The translations under genes and the position numbers were made by a program. Source: Paroedura picta (taxonomy: Eukaryota; Chordata; Lepidosauria; Squamata; Gekkonidae). From it: 64,000 nt of DNA. Shown here in pieces: positions 1 through 12,659 of the stretch (position 1 is the stretch's first letter; every line of letters starts with the position of its first letter). The notes below the pieces were generated by a model. The model did no database searches, had not been told where the DNA came from, and was given only the letters and a program-made list of their open reading frames with translations. Location: NCBI RefSeq assembly GCF_049243985.1, contig NC_135386.1:19002202-19066201 (forward strand), in the 5' to 3' direction.

Positions 1-26
1 GAACCCGTCATCCGGCACTTGCTCAC

Positions 27-3000
27 CCAGCACCAGGGTGGGCCAGCTAGAGATCCGCGCTTTCAAGCCCTGGTAGAAGATCTGGTGCAGAAACATGATG
101 GTTTCGCTGCAAAAGAAACGAACAAGAAAAGGCAGATTAAACCAGGACTGGCAACCTCGTTTCATTGGGAAAATCTTATTTTGCAAAGAGGAAAAGGTCC
201 ATTGCTCAATTTTAGCATCATTTTAACCAAGAAATGGAGGGTGAACTCTGTGGCATTTCCTCCTGTGGACGTCCGAAACCCCACCATCCCCCCCCAAAAA
301 AAATGTATCTCCCAGGGCAGGCAGCTCAAAAGAATGGAAGAGCCAGGTTCCTTCCTTCCTTGTGGTTGGCAAGAAGCCCCCATCCCCTCTCTGCAGCCCA
401 TGGGGGCTCTGTCCTCTTGGAGCTGCTTTCCACAACTGCCGTGGTTGCCAACCATGGGTGGGGACCTGCCTGGAGACTGGGGGAGGGGCCTCCCAGCGGG
501 GTCTGATGCCCGGCAGCCGTCCTCTCCAGGGGAACTGCCCCCCCTGCCTGGAGACCAGCCCGCCTGGCTCACCTGTTCAGGAAGATGCTGCTGACGTCGT
601 CGTGGGTAATGGGCGGCTTCTTGGAGCTGGCAGCCATGCGGAGCGGCCGCAGGAAGTTGTTCACCAGGATGTGGAGCTGCTGCACGTACTCCGCCTCCGC
701 CTCCAGCATGCTGAAGACCACCTGGTTCCTCTTGCGCATGCTGTCCGCGTGGGGGGAGCGGATGTAGTCCTGGATGATGGTCTTCCACTTCCGCCGGCAC
801 AGCCATCCCCGCAGGAAGCTCTGGACCTGTCCGCACAGCAGGAGGGGGCTCAGAGCACGCAAGGGGGGGGGGATAGCAAAAGCTACTGGCAGGGGCAAGA
901 GAGCTGTCGTGGGCAGGGCTCTACGGAACTACCTGCCTCACAGGAGCCTAGTTAGCAGCACCTTCAAGATGAGCCAGATTGGCAGCAGGGGAGTCACGAC
1001 ATCTGGCTACTCTTGAAGGTCCTCCTAGTTTCCTGCTTTTCCCCCTGCACCAGACCAGCTTCCTCACAGAGAAGGGGAGGCTGCTGTCGTGGGTCTCCGG
1101 TCGGAGAAGGGAGATGCGTGGCAGGGGGCCACAAGATTGCCTTGGCACAGAGAAAGGATCTCTTTCAGCCACACTAAATAACCCAGTGCCCATGCACTCC
1201 CAGTGCCCTTTGCAACTGGTTTGTAAAATGGAAGGAAGATGCTCTTGCAAACAGTCACTGAAGTGGATCGTTCGGCGTGTGTGGAAGTGCCCACTCCTTC
1301 CCCTCCCGGGGGGAGGTCAGCCAGGGGTTTCCTCCCACCCGTTCCTTCTGCTCCCCTGGGGTTTCTGGAACTTCCCTGGGGGGTTGCATCGTTGTGCATC
1401 AGAGAATGACCCCCGGTGCACTCCTGTGCCATTGGAGCCAAAGGCCCTACGCAGCACATGCCAGCCTCCCTTGAGGCCTCTGCCCCCGTCCGGAGCCCAC
1501 CTTCTTGATCTTCTTGAGGTCACTGTCATCATCGCTGGGGACGTTTGTCTGATTGGACTGGATGCGCTCGTTCTCCTTCAGCAGAGCCGCAATCTTGGAA
1601 CCGACAGAAAACCAGCAGGTCAAGAACAGGGGCTGCACCCCACAGCCCACCCGCCAGCCTCAGATCTGGACGGGGAGATCTACCCTTCGCATTTCCTGCC
1701 ACTTGGGACCGGGACAGCTGGTAGCCCAAGCAACAGGTGCAAGGACCGCACCTTCTGCCGTGAGATTCTGGGCCTCGTGCAGCCCAGGTGTGAATACACG
1801 TTTCCTGCCAGCGGCTGGATCCATCATCTTTGTGCCACTGTTTGCAGCTGGCAGACTCCCTGAGGGGAAGGTGGCTTTGCATCATGGAGGGGGGGGGCTA
1901 AAGAAGCCCCTCTCCCCACCTGCAGCAGCCAGTGTGCCCCAGGGTGGGCTGAGCTCCGTTACCTCTGATTTCAGGCGCTCCGTCTCTATCTCGCCGTCTT
2001 CAATTTGTTGCCGGAGTTGCTTGGCAACCGTTTTCTCGGTCTCCACAATCTGAAGTAAGTGGAGGTACTTCTGCGTCAGTGCTTCGTGCTCTGTGGCCAG
2101 AGTCCTATAGCTGTGGCACAAACACAACAGCAATCATAGCGAGGCCTCCTCTCTGCTGGGCCAGCCTGCCTGTCCGGCACCTCCTGGCCACTTCCACGGG
2201 TCGAGCCCGGCTCCTCTGTGGCGGGGGGGGGGGGTGGCAGCCCGTGCCAGAGCAAGAGGGTTATTCAGGTGGGACAGCCTTCTGTGGAGGGAGCTCTTGC
2301 CTGTCCAAGGCGCAGAGCAGAGGAAACAGGAAAGACGCTGGGGGTGGGGATTGGGACCAGCTCTGCCATCCAAGAGGTGAAATTTGCATCGTTGTGTACA
2401 AAACTCCATGGAAGTCCTTATTTAAGGAACTGTTCCATGTGCTCCAGTTCCAGGGCTTGCCCGTGTTTTTCGCGTGGACATGCGGCCCTTTTGTCCCCCT
2501 GACGGGGGAGGGAGAGAGGCCGTGGGGAGGGCAGTCGCACTACGTGGTCATTAGCAGAGTCGTGGTTAAGTGCAGTGGCCTCCCATCTGGAGATTGAGAT
2601 TCAGTTCCCCCCTCCTGACTGCAGCCCCCGCTCCTCCCCCCTCATCACCCTCAGCAGTTCCCGGGGGGGGGGGGCTGGCTAGGAAGGGCTACCTTGCGTG
2701 GCTGATGGCGGCCACCCATTCGTCGCAGTCCTTGCAGTCCTCTGTCCGGAGCTCCAGGGATTTCTGGTTCTCGTGGTTAAAGTTGACCGTGAAGTAGTGC
2801 TGTAACACACAAGGGAGACGACTGTCTGGGAGACCAGCCTTCTGACCGCTGGGGCTCGGCACAAATGCCCTCCTCCTAGAAGCCCCACAGCTTTTGGGGA
2901 AAGCTCCTGTTTTAAAAATGGCTTTACCAGGTTTCCAAAATTAAAAAAAAACCAATTAGCACTGTGTTAAGGTGAAAAAATAAAGGCCCATGAGTGCCGA

Positions 3001-3984
3001 TGCTGATGGAGCTACTGGCCCAGAGGTGCAGCGGGACAGGCAGGGTAGGGCCGTGGAGGGTCGGGCGGACGGGAGCAGAGAGGGCCCTGGAGGGGACTGA
3101 GGCAGCTCCAGGGACGAGAGGCCTGCCACTGGCTACCAGCCACAGGGAGCGAGTGGAGGGGACCTCCACACCCAGCAGCAGCCAACCGGCGGTGCCAGGA
3201 GCTGACGTCAGAGGAAGGCCTTGGCCTTGAAGCCCTCCTGCTGGTCTCCAGAGGAACTCGCTGCCACGCTATGAAACAGGAGGCTGCCCTAGATGGACCC
3301 TTGCTGGCCTGGGCTGCTGGGAGCGGTTCGGGGTGGTCCTGGGGGCTGGCAGAGTGAGCATGGCCCCCTGCTTCCCTGCTTCTGAGAGGCAGCCCAGTTC
3401 TCCGCGTGCCGACCTCTGGGCAGACACAGCCAGGAGCCAAAAGGGACTCAGCTTGGTGGCTATTTTTAGCTCCCCTTGGCATTTACTGTATTTGTGTTAA
3501 TTTTCACCAAGGAGGTTTCTCGCCCAGCAGAAGGGGCTCTCGTGTGCGTGCGTGTGCGTGTGTGTGTGTGCGCGCACAGTTAATTTGCTCTCCTTCCCTT
3601 CCGTCTCCTAGGAAACCAGCCATGCTCTGTAAGGCCAGAGCCTGAACCGAATAACTCGGGAAATAAATAAGGAGAACATTTGCTCCCCCCATCCCTCTCC
3701 GCTGTAGCCTTGACGCCCAGTAAAAGCGTTTCTCACCAGTGGCTACTGAGCAGCCCTATTCAAAGCCCCCTGTCAGCCCCCTCCCCTCTCCCCTCCCCTC
3801 CCCCCAAGCAGCAGATACACTGGGGACTGCGGGGGCCCCAGTCCCAACAGCCCTTTCTCCCCCTAAGTGGGATGGGGAGCCGGCCAGGACTGCAAGGGGG
3901 GAGGCAGCCGTGGAAAGGGGAACCTCCCCCAGGCCACAATGCCCCACGGGGCCCGACCCCCTGTCACAAGGTGCCCGCCCGCCC

Positions 3985-4020
<36 letters not shown>

Positions 4021-7009
4021 TTGGAATGACCCTGTTGTGTGTCACGGGGAGATCCCAACTGTCCAGGGAGAGTGGCCTGGGAGTGCAGACTGAATGGCAG
4101 ATGGTGCTCACTCAGCCCAGGGCCAGAGACACCCGTGCCACTTGGAGGGAGGCCAGCGTCTCTGCCAACACGCAGGTGCCAGGGCCGGGAGCACTAGGCT
4201 GGCCTATATGGGATTGGGTGGTGCATCCTACGCTCTGCTTGGCCTACAAGAGCACCCATTCTACACCCTCGCCCCTCTGAGACCCACACAGATGCCTGCC
4301 AGTCAAAATCTCCCCCCTCCGCTCTCCTTTGCCCCTTCTCTTCCCTGCTCTCCTGCAGCCTCTCTAGCGCGCAAGCTGTGCTGAGCACAGGGACACCTAG
4401 GGATCAGGTCCTCCCAAGCATCCTCAGACACAAAAGAAGCTTGTGTGGGGCAGGGATATCGGAGACCCTCCACATCCCAGGCCATTCTCCTGCTTCACCC
4501 TGCCCCGCATATGCCTCTGCCGTGTCGGGGACCGCTTTTATACCGAGCCAATGGCTGTGGAAGGCCATAGTGCTCCCGCCTGCTGGAGAGAAATGGTGCC
4601 GCTTTCCTTCCAGGAACTGGAAACAAATCAGACCAAAGGACACCTCTGAGCACCTGGACCTCAAACCACCGACTCTGAACCCCTTGATTGATGCACTGAG
4701 CTGCCGTTTGCCAGCCTGTCATTTGGGCCGGAATGCAAAGCAGATTATGCAGAATAAGTCAGTCCAGACCCCAGAATGGAGCCTCCAAGAGGCATTGCCA
4801 AAAGCCCCGGCTGGTAACCATCTGGAACCGACAGAAATGTCCACAAAACCAAAGCAAGATGTACGCATTAATGTGCAGCCTTAGGGAATGCCACAGTGAC
4901 ATGACAGGACCCTGCTCACGACCAGAGGGGGTCCAAATGACACACCACCCCGGGACGTCACCCCAGTTCCTTTCAGCCCTGCTGCTTTGCTGGGCAGCCA
5001 GGTCACCTGTGTGGGCAGCTGCTGTCACGGGGAGACCGGACTTGATGAAAGGGAAATGATTAAAGGTCACTCTTCTTTCCAGCACGGAGGCTCGTGATGG
5101 GAGATGGCCCTGTTTCTTCAAAATGAACCTTTGGGCTCGTTAAATGGGGCTTTACAAAGCATTAGGGAGGGTTGTGGGGTGGGGTGCTGAAACCCCCAGC
5201 TGCATGCAGCCTCCCTCCCCCTCTGTGGGTTTATGGCCTCAAGAGCTCTCATGTGCTTCTCAGTGTGCATTTCCACCAGCACTTCAGCACAGCCATGAGC
5301 TGCCAGGTAAGCCTACCGCCAGGACTTCAGGCTGGCCCTGCTGGGCCCACTCCGAGAGGGAGAGGAAAACATGTCCTTCTCCACACAGGAGGTCCCTGGG
5401 GAGTCCCCTACTGACCAAACCTGCGGTCAGAAGGCGGTTCTCTGTCTGCAGCACCCGGGACAGGCTGGGACATGAAATTCAAGAATCAATATATTAAGAG
5501 CCTCCTGTCATGAGAAAAACCATCTGAATTCCCCAGGCAAATGCCAAAGGCCTTTATCTCCAGAGACTCGGCCGGCAGCAAGACCTGAAATACTTCTTTT
5601 AAAGTCTTGTTGCCGCACTACACTGCAGCTGCAGGCAGCTCAATTCACGACCAGCTGTGAGCAATGAAGCAGGCCCAAGACCATTCTGGCCGCGATTCCA
5701 CCTCCCAAAGAGCCTCTGTTCTCCAGGGGAGGAGGAAGAAGGCCTGGCCAAGGGATCCCAGGATCACTGCCTGCCCTTGCCAAGGGAGTCCCTGGTCTAC
5801 CCGGCCCAGTATTGCCCCGTCTTCTGCCTGCAAAGACCCTCTGCCGTCCCAAGCAGGGCCCTCCTCCAGCAGCTGGGCCCAGGAAAGGGCGAGGGATTTC
5901 CCCAGGCTCCCTCCTGCTCACCCTCTGCTGGGCCTCACCTCCTGGCAAGCCAGAGCAGCCCCCCACCCATGATCACCTCCTGGGGAGCCCTCAGCTGGGG
6001 ACTGGAGCAGGGAGGGAGGCTGGGCCATGGAGACCGGCAGGCCCCTGGGGCAGGATTTCTCCCCCAAAGGAATTCCTCGAGTCTGCCGTGGGCGGAGGAG
6101 GAGTCAGGGGCCCCTCCCAGGCCCAGGACAGGAGGCCCCGAGACCCCCACACTCTGCCCCAGAGAGGGGGCGCCGGAGCCCGCAGCCAAGCCCTCACCTG
6201 GGGAAAGAAAAGGTGCTCCGGCCGGAGGGGGGGGGGTTGCGGGGGGGGGTGTTGGAGTGCAGCCCGCTGCAGAAGTTTCCGCGCTTCCTCCACCGGGGGC
6301 GCTCTTGGGTTTCAGAGAGCGGCCTGATTGAGAGGGCCGCTAGTCCCTCCTGTGGCCCCCGCAAGCCGGGTCTCCTGGTCGGGGGAGGAAGGGCTCGGCC
6401 TGGGCGGGTCCCGAGGGAAAGGCGGGCGGAGGGGCCGCCGGGAAGAGGCCTCCCCGCCCCCGCCCCCGCCCTAGGACAGAGACGGCAGGAGGAGGGGGAG
6501 GGGAGCGGGCTGGGACTGCAGAAGAGGTGGGGTAGGGTGGGGAGGGGGCCTTCCTGCGGCTCCAAGGGGGGAGAGTGGTTGGGGGAGAGGTTGCCCCAGG
6601 CTCCAGCGAGCAGCGGCATCTATCCAGCGGGGCGCACAGGGAAGCATGCGCCTGGCGAGCCCGCCCCCCCCCCGCCCCGCCCCGCCCCGCGCGGCCCGGG
6701 CCCCCTCCCTCCCCCGCCGGCCCTCCCGCCCGCGCGTCCCCCCACCTGCTTCTCGAGGGGGTCCTTGGGCTTGGGCGAGGGCGCCCGGTCGCAGACGCAG
6801 CCCTCCAGCAGGTAGAGGCCGGCGGGCCGGGAGCTGGAGTCGCTCTCGAAGTAGAAGAGCAGGTTGTGGAGGAGGGCGAACCACTTGGGGTGCCATTTGG
6901 TGTTGTCCGAGCTCCGCTTGCTCAGGTAGCCGCGCCGGGCGCCGTCCTTCTTGGCCAGCAGCGCCAGGTAGACGGCGTGGCCGTCGTTCAGCCGCATCCC
7001 CTTCTGCAT
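27..7009 (-). CDS. RASGRF1: RASGRF1, 5' portion (six coding exons)
   Basis: Ras-specific guanine nucleotide releasing factor 1, a calcium/calmodulin-responsive exchange factor for Ras and Rac that acts at membranes, mainly in neurons. Coding exons in transcript order are 6746-7009, 2693-2799, 1963-2110, 1501-1593, 573-826 and 27-106; every boundary has AG/GT and phases join cleanly to give about 315 residues. Visible parts are the start of the N-terminal PH domain ([13 protein letters not shown] near residue 28), a coiled coil ([19 protein letters not shown]), an IQ motif ([15 protein letters not shown] at about 205) and the beginning of the DH domain ([19 protein letters not shown]). The sequence is nearly collinear with mammalian RASGRF1 as I recall it, but about four residues shorter just before the end of exon 1. 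The start ATG at 7009 lies in a CpG island in a GCC-ATG context. RASGRF2 is the alternative; the exon 4-5 wording and neighbouring genes favour RASGRF1. The Ras-GEF catalytic exons lie outside the window. Confidence 0.95.
2550..2660 (+). mobile_element. tRNA-derived SINE fragment (head only)
   Basis: The stretch reads GTGGTTAAGTGCAGTGGCCTC, then ATCTGGAGATTGAGATTCAGTTCCCCC, which resembles the A- and B-box head of a squamate tRNA-derived SINE; better copies of the same head occur near 12550 and 54320. It sits in RASGRF1 intron 2, close to exon 2. The body and tail are missing. Confidence 0.5.
3540..3578 (+). repeat. (GT)n microsatellite
   Basis: GT repeat interrupted by GC steps, in RASGRF1 intron 1. 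Confidence 0.8.
3984..4021 (+). repeat. (CAGC)n microsatellite
   Basis: About eight to nine tandem CAGC units in RASGRF1 intron 1. The remainder of this 4-kb intron (2800-6745) shows no other feature I can name. Confidence 0.85.
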
Positions 7010-7620
7010 GGCGCCGGCCGGCCGGGCGGAGGGGCCCGCGGCGCCGCGCTCACTGCCGGAGCCAACGCTGCTGCTGCTGCTGCCGCTGCCGCCGCCGCCG
7101 CCGCCGCTCCCCGCCCGCCCGCATGCCCCGGCCCACCGACCGACCGGCCGACCGACCGACCGCTCCGCTCCGCCGCCGCCGCTTCAGCCTCCGCCGCGGC
7201 GCGTCATGTGATCAGCACCGCGGACAGCGGCGGCGCCCCGCGCCCCGCCGGAGAGCAGCACCGCGGACAGCGGCAGCGCCCGCCCGAAAGCTCGCCCGCC
7301 CGCCCGCCGCCCTCCGCCCTCCGCCCTCCGCAATGGGGCGCCCTCCGGCGCCGGGGCCCCGCTCAGGGCATGCCGGCCACAGGGCGCGCGCCCGAGGGAC
7401 TCCCACAGCCGCAGCGCCAGCCGCCCCGACGGCACCCGCGCTCCGTGGCGCAGGCGGGACTGCAGAGCCTGCCGCGGCCGCCGGGGATTCCGCCGGGGCG
7501 CCAGCAAGGCCCCCCCCCCTCCCCGCACACACACACCGCAGGCCCTGGCCCGGGACAGCGACCGCGCTCGGCTCCCTGCGGCTCCCGCACCCTCCCCGCG
7601 CCCCTCCCTACTGGAGGCCT
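6600..7620 (-). promoter_or_regulatory. RASGRF1 CpG-island promoter and 5' leader
   Basis: This kilobase is very GC-rich and full of CpG, and it surrounds the first coding exon of RASGRF1. No clear TATA box is visible upstream of 7009. An E-box/M-box-like TCATGTGA lies at about 7204-7211. The transcription start is not determinable from sequence alone. Confidence 0.7.
7067..7110 (-). repeat. GC-rich trinucleotide repeat in RASGRF1 leader
   Basis: On the gene strand this is a GGC tract followed by an AGC tract, about 60 bases upstream of the ATG. It probably lies in the 5' untranslated region. A CCGA/GGTC tetranucleotide tract follows at about 7135-7164. Confidence 0.75.
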
Positions 7621-7639
7621 CCCATGCCCCCCCCCCAGC

Positions 7640-7746
7640 CCAATGTGTTAATTGTATCCTCCCTGTTTTCTGTAAACCGCCCTGAGCCCTCGGGGAGGGC
7701 GGTATATAAATATAATAAATAAAATAAATAATAAATAAATAAATAA
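7640..7746 (+). mobile_element. Non-LTR retrotransposon 3' end with (AAAT)n tail
   Basis: The block contains TAAACCGCCCTGAGCCCTCGG followed by GGGAGGGCGGTATATAAATA and an AAAT-rich simple tail. This GC-stem plus TATAAATA tail is the usual 3' end of a very common squamate SINE/LINE family. It lies just upstream of the RASGRF1 CpG island and is strikingly A/T-rich for this neighbourhood. I cannot assign it to a named family from sequence alone. Confidence 0.7.
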
Positions 7747-10700
7747 GCAGGAGACCTGTCGCCAGTGCCTGGAGGCGCTGGGTGGCACCCGCAGGACCCT
7801 GCCCCTGAGACGCCGACCGGCTCTCCCTCCCTCCCTCCCTCCCTCCCTGCACCGGCTGAGCCAGAGAGCCCAAATGATGGCCACAATCCCAGCCATTGGT
7901 TGGCAACCACTGGATAACTCCCAGTGAGGGCTGGGCTAACCCCCAGGGACCCCACCCACCCTCAGGCACCCCAGGCCATACCCTGAGAGGAGGCAACTCA
8001 GTTCATCTGAAGCCCCCCAACCATCTTCTCCAAAAAGATGGGGACTGTTCTTGGGCCATCGTCCGGAGCCATCGAGGGCTCTGCTAACTCTTGGCACAGC
8101 TGAACTCCGGTCCCTCTTGGCCTGCTTTTGGGCCGAGGGGTGCGTAGAAGAAGCCTCTGCCCCATCCCTCCCACCAGGGCACCAGGACTTCCAAGGCAGG
8201 GCCGCCCTCCCCCTCCCTCTCTTGGGCCCTGAGACTTCATTCTTGAAGAATTCTAGGACATCTCCCTCCCCAAACCTCATGAGAGGCTGGCCATTGTGCT
8301 CCCTCATACATGCATTTATTTACAGTGTTTACATCTTTCCTGGCCTTATAAATACATGTGGTGGACTGCAGCCATTACACAGAAGCCCAAGAGGAAGGGT
8401 TCGAAGCCACAGCAGCCAGCAGAGGCCACGAAATCCACGCCCAGCCCCGAGATGCATTTGCAGGCCGGCCTCCAAGCCCTGAGAGGTAAAATCAGCCCCC
8501 TACTGCAGTTGCCGGATGCAAAACTTGGGGCCTACAAGGAGCATTTGAGTACAGAGTTTGGAAAAATACCCTGCCCCAAAGGCTCATGTTTCCCAGAGGG
8601 CAGACTTTGGTGCCTCCCAAGAGCATGCTGCTGTGTTGCCCATGGCATGACCTTGAGTTCGAATTGTGTGCTCAGAATGGCTGCTGCCTCTTGATGGCGC
8701 AGCCTTAACGGTCCATTTCCCCCCACCCCAAGGCAGGCCAGCCCCGATGGGGGGTGGGGGGTGGGGGGTGGGGAGGGACGCCTGGGTCTCTCCATCTCCC
8801 AGATCAGCCTCTCTACTCTTCAGCCAGCCGCCCCTCACCCTCTCTGGAATTTCTCCAGAGCCCCAAAGTACGGACTCACACAGTCCCCCTGTTACTTTCT
8901 AGTGCTGGAAGCAAAATGCAGCATACGGAGGCTTAATCAACCCACGTCTTGAATGACAAGCAGGAATAAAAACTCCTGCACCAGTCCCTCCGGCAAGGAG
9001 GGGTAGGCCTAAGTTTCTTTGGGAGACATTTCAGGGCTTCGCTTTATCAGGAACCAAGCAGAAGATTATATATCAGTGGCTGGCTGGGAGGGGCAGAGAG
9101 AGAGAGAGCGGAGGGGGGCGTGAATGAATGCTGGAGTTAAAACAACTGGGAGGGGGTTTCTTCCAGGCTGGTTTGTTTGTTTATTATTGATTTATTTGGG
9201 AGGTTTACATATAATGTCGAGGGGTGATACATGGAATGACCTAAATATATAACATAGTCAAAAGTAATCCAAGTTTCTTGGCCTTTAGCAGATAAGGCAT
9301 CTTGAGAGGCCCATATGGAAAGGGGGATGAGGGGGTGACAGTCTGGTCTTCATTCCATCCTTCTTTCCCTCCGGCCTGGACCAGTCTAGGCCTGAACTCT
9401 CCTCTCTCCTCTCTGAGTTCCCGGAAGGCCCCAGAAGTCCCAGCATCCAAGGCTCTCCTGCAGCCAACCTCCAGGCCAAGTCGAGAGCAGGGGGAGGCCA
9501 GACCCCCTGCGGGGTCCATTTTGTGCTGAAGATGGGGAGGCCGGGCAGTCCTCGCCTCTGGCCCCCTCTGTGGTTGAGCACGCTGGGGCAGCCAGGCCTC
9601 AGATCTGCCTTGTGCAGGAAGCGGTGTGGGGAAAAATGGGCCACCAATACAACGGAAGCTGAGGGCGGGGGGGGGGGGGTTTTGCCAACCACAGCCAATG
9701 GCAAGAGGGGGCTACTCAGAGGCCAGGAATTGTTTCCTGGGATGTCAGCCTCCCCTCAGGTCTCTGTCTGAAAAAAATAATACCTGGGGGGGGGGGAACA
9801 TCTAACAGGATGGAAAAAAATACAAGGGGTTTTCTCCTAAAAGGATGGCGGCCACCCCACATGCCAGTTGCGAAGCACTGTATTCTGACCCCTTGAAGCT
9901 GAACAGAACCCCCCTGGAGTCAAAGAAAAATGGGGGGTGCTCCATGGCCATCCTCTTCCCCGTCCGTTCCCTGACCTAGATCTGCCTTCTTTAAATAGGA
10001 TTGCAGAAAGTCAGGAAAATTGTGTCAATTAGTTTTGTTCCACCTGGCAGAATGTGTCTAAAGCTGCTGAGGCTTGCGTTAGGTCATGGATCACCATGGT
10101 AACACCTAGGAATTGTCTAGAAAATGGGAGGGCATTCATGTCTGCTTTTGGGCCGGAGAATGATGCCGGTCCACTGTCCACACTGGACCTCTCTGCCCAA
10201 GGAATTCGGCCAGGCTGACCATTTCCTCCCCATCATTTCCTAGACCCCCACTGGACAACTGCAGGATGTACACGTGGCCACTACCTTCTTGTAAAGCCAT
10301 CTTGTAAAGACTAGAGAAATGACCCATCCCTGCTAGTGTTCAGTACACTTACATCCCCCCCCCCCACACACACACCTTTCTCTGCAGTGGGGGAAAGTTC
10401 TCCTGTTCTGTGTCTCCACGTTCTTGTGTTGGTTTTCTTTTCCCTGCCTTGGTATTGGAGCCTTCTGCCCAGAGCAGCCCCACCTGGACGTGCTTCTGTC
10501 CATCAGCTCTTGAACTCAATCACCCAGCTGAAGCTGCTTTGCTCTCCTCCACGGGATGCAGGATCCGGATTCCAGAAATGTCCCCCTTTGGTTTGGCCCA
10601 AAAACACCTGCCCCTTAGTGCCCCTGTGAGAGCAAGACTGATGGAGCAAGGCAATGGGGCACGGCTTGTGGGGGGGGGGGCAGGGAGCTGGCTGGAAGGG

Positions 10701-12540
10701 GAGAGGAGGAGGGGGGAGGCACCAAAAGGCAACCAGAGGGGGGCCCTGAACCAAAGGGCTGCCCAGGCAACGAGCCCTGCTGACCAACCTGGGAAGGGTG
10801 GAGGTTTGCTCTCGCTGGCATTGTGGCCTATTTATGCCCTGAGCCAAAGGCCACACAGTCCTTTTGGCAGCTGGCAGATCAGCGAGTCCGTCTATGATCC
10901 ACCAGGCCTTCAGGTTTTCCATGGAAACATTTGCAGGCCCCGCCTGGAGTCCATTCCGTGACAGGAGCTGCACAGGGCAGGGAAGCAGCAGCAAGGCAGG
11001 GGGCAAAATAACTCCCTGCCAGGCAGCTGTGCAAAGTTATTCCAGCAGCTCCTGTTCTTTGGCAGGTACAACTCCCCCCGCCCCCCCCCCACATACATTA
11101 AGGCTCCTGTGATTTGAACCACAAAGGCTGAAATTCAACAGGCATAGCTTTCCCCATTACTACAGCTTCCTGATATGAAGGCTCAAGAGTGGGGAGATCC
11201 TTAAACACACACGAGAGAGCACGGCCGTTGGCCCGGTCTGTAATCTAGCCAGCATAGTTTTCAGCTCTGTGCTTCTGGGCTCTCAGGCCCTCTTATCGCC
11301 CTCCAAGGCAGCCTGGGAATCTTCTGTGCGGTCCCCCTTCCTCCTCGGAAGCAAGGGGAGGTGCCTGAAACAGAGACAGGAAGGGGGCTGGCTTTAAATA
11401 CACCCAACCTGGGCAGAGGACATTTGGGCTGGCGGGTTGCAGGCTGCCCGTAGACCAGCAAGATAAGCTATGAGACATGGTCATGATAGCCTGGCAGAAG
11501 GCCCCCCTCAAAAAAAACAACAAAAAAGCACGAATTTCCCCCATGTTTTTGCAACAAGGGAGGGGGAGATGTTATTTGGTGTTTGCAGCATCCTCCCCCC
11601 CCCCCGCCCTGTACTTTTCCGCATCCTCCTGCTGAGCCGCCAGGTGGCAGAATTGAATGCACCGAACTTCTCCGTCATGCTCCCTGGGGGGTGCAGGGGG
11701 GGGGCTGGAACAGGGAAGGTTTGCCTTTTAGCAACAGGGGCACTGCAAAATCTGAAAGGGAGGGGGGAACCCAAAGAAGTGAAGTGATCCCTCAATGCAA
11801 GAAGGAGCAGGTTACGTGCCCCCCTGGAGGCATTTAAGATGTCCTCGTCTTCTTCTTCAGTGTTTGTCTGTGACGGAACTGGACAGCCGGGAGGGGGAGA
11901 GGCCGAGGTGACATCTGCAGCCAAGCTTGTTCGTGGCAGGAATGGCTTCCTCTTCGTCTCCTTTGGGTCCGGACGTGGTGGCTTGAGAAGGGAGCTCCTG
12001 GGTTCAAAACACTGTCCTCCCTCGACAGGCACAGCTGGAGAACATTAGAGAAGGAGCCGGAGGCCAGGCTGGCTCAGGCAAAGCAAGCAGGCGAGTTGCA
12101 GGATGACCTTCAGAGCTCATGCCCTGCTCTTTGCTGTCCAGAAAGAGAGTGGAGCGGTCCTCCCTGAACCCTGGACATCCTTGCAAGGGGCCGCAAGGCA
12201 GCTGGGAGCGCACAGCCTCCCTCCCAAGAGCCCTGAGGGAGAATAATTGTGGCCAGCAGAGAGCCTTATTAACTCCCCTCCTGGGGCTGCCAAGCTGACG
12301 GAAGACCCCCAGGGGCCTGGAACCCCTCAAGGAACACACGTTCGAAGACCTCACAGGGACCAGGACCGATGGCAGTGCCGCGGGAGATCCCCTTTGGAAA
12401 AGCCACCTTCCTCAGCTGAAAACCCTCCAGTGTCAGGGCTGGGAAGAATCACAGCACTGTCTGCGCTAGAACTAGACTTCTGCCTCTGAAAGCTGCGCAG
12501 AAGCCCCAGCCGCCTTGTGGCATCCGTCAAGGCTTCCGTT
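7747..12540. other. Intergenic, no gene seen
   Basis: Many overlapping open frames here have low-complexity, GC-driven translations and no recognisable domain. The stretch contains several G or C homopolymers and a small AT-rich patch at 9170-9250. A less GC-biased segment at 9990-10110 could be conserved non-coding DNA. Confidence 0.6.
10087..10103. promoter_or_regulatory. RFX X-box-like palindrome
   Basis: ATCACCATGGTAACACC closely resembles the palindromic RFX-factor X-box (GTTGCCATGGCAAC type). It lies in a locally low-GC segment about 3 kb upstream of RASGRF1. This is motif-level evidence only. Confidence 0.3.
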
Positions 12541-12544
12541 GAGC

Positions 12545-12655
12545 CAGAGGGTCTTGGGGGTTAAGAGCAGAGGCCTCCAATCTGAGGAACCCTGGGTTTC
12601 CGTGGGGGTCTCCCATCCAAGCACGAACCAGCACTAACCCACCCTGCCACTCAGT
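12545..12655. mobile_element. Composite SINE: tRNA-like head joined to 5S-like segment
   Basis: Bases 12555-12600 read as a plus-strand tRNA-SINE head (GGTTAAGAGCAGAGGCCTCC). Immediately after, on the minus strand, 12655-12600 reads like the internal promoter region of 5S rRNA, including GCTTGGATGGGAGACC (box C). The two parts have opposite polarity, so this is either two abutting insertions or a rearranged dimer. Confidence 0.5.
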
Positions 12656-12659
12656 TTAT

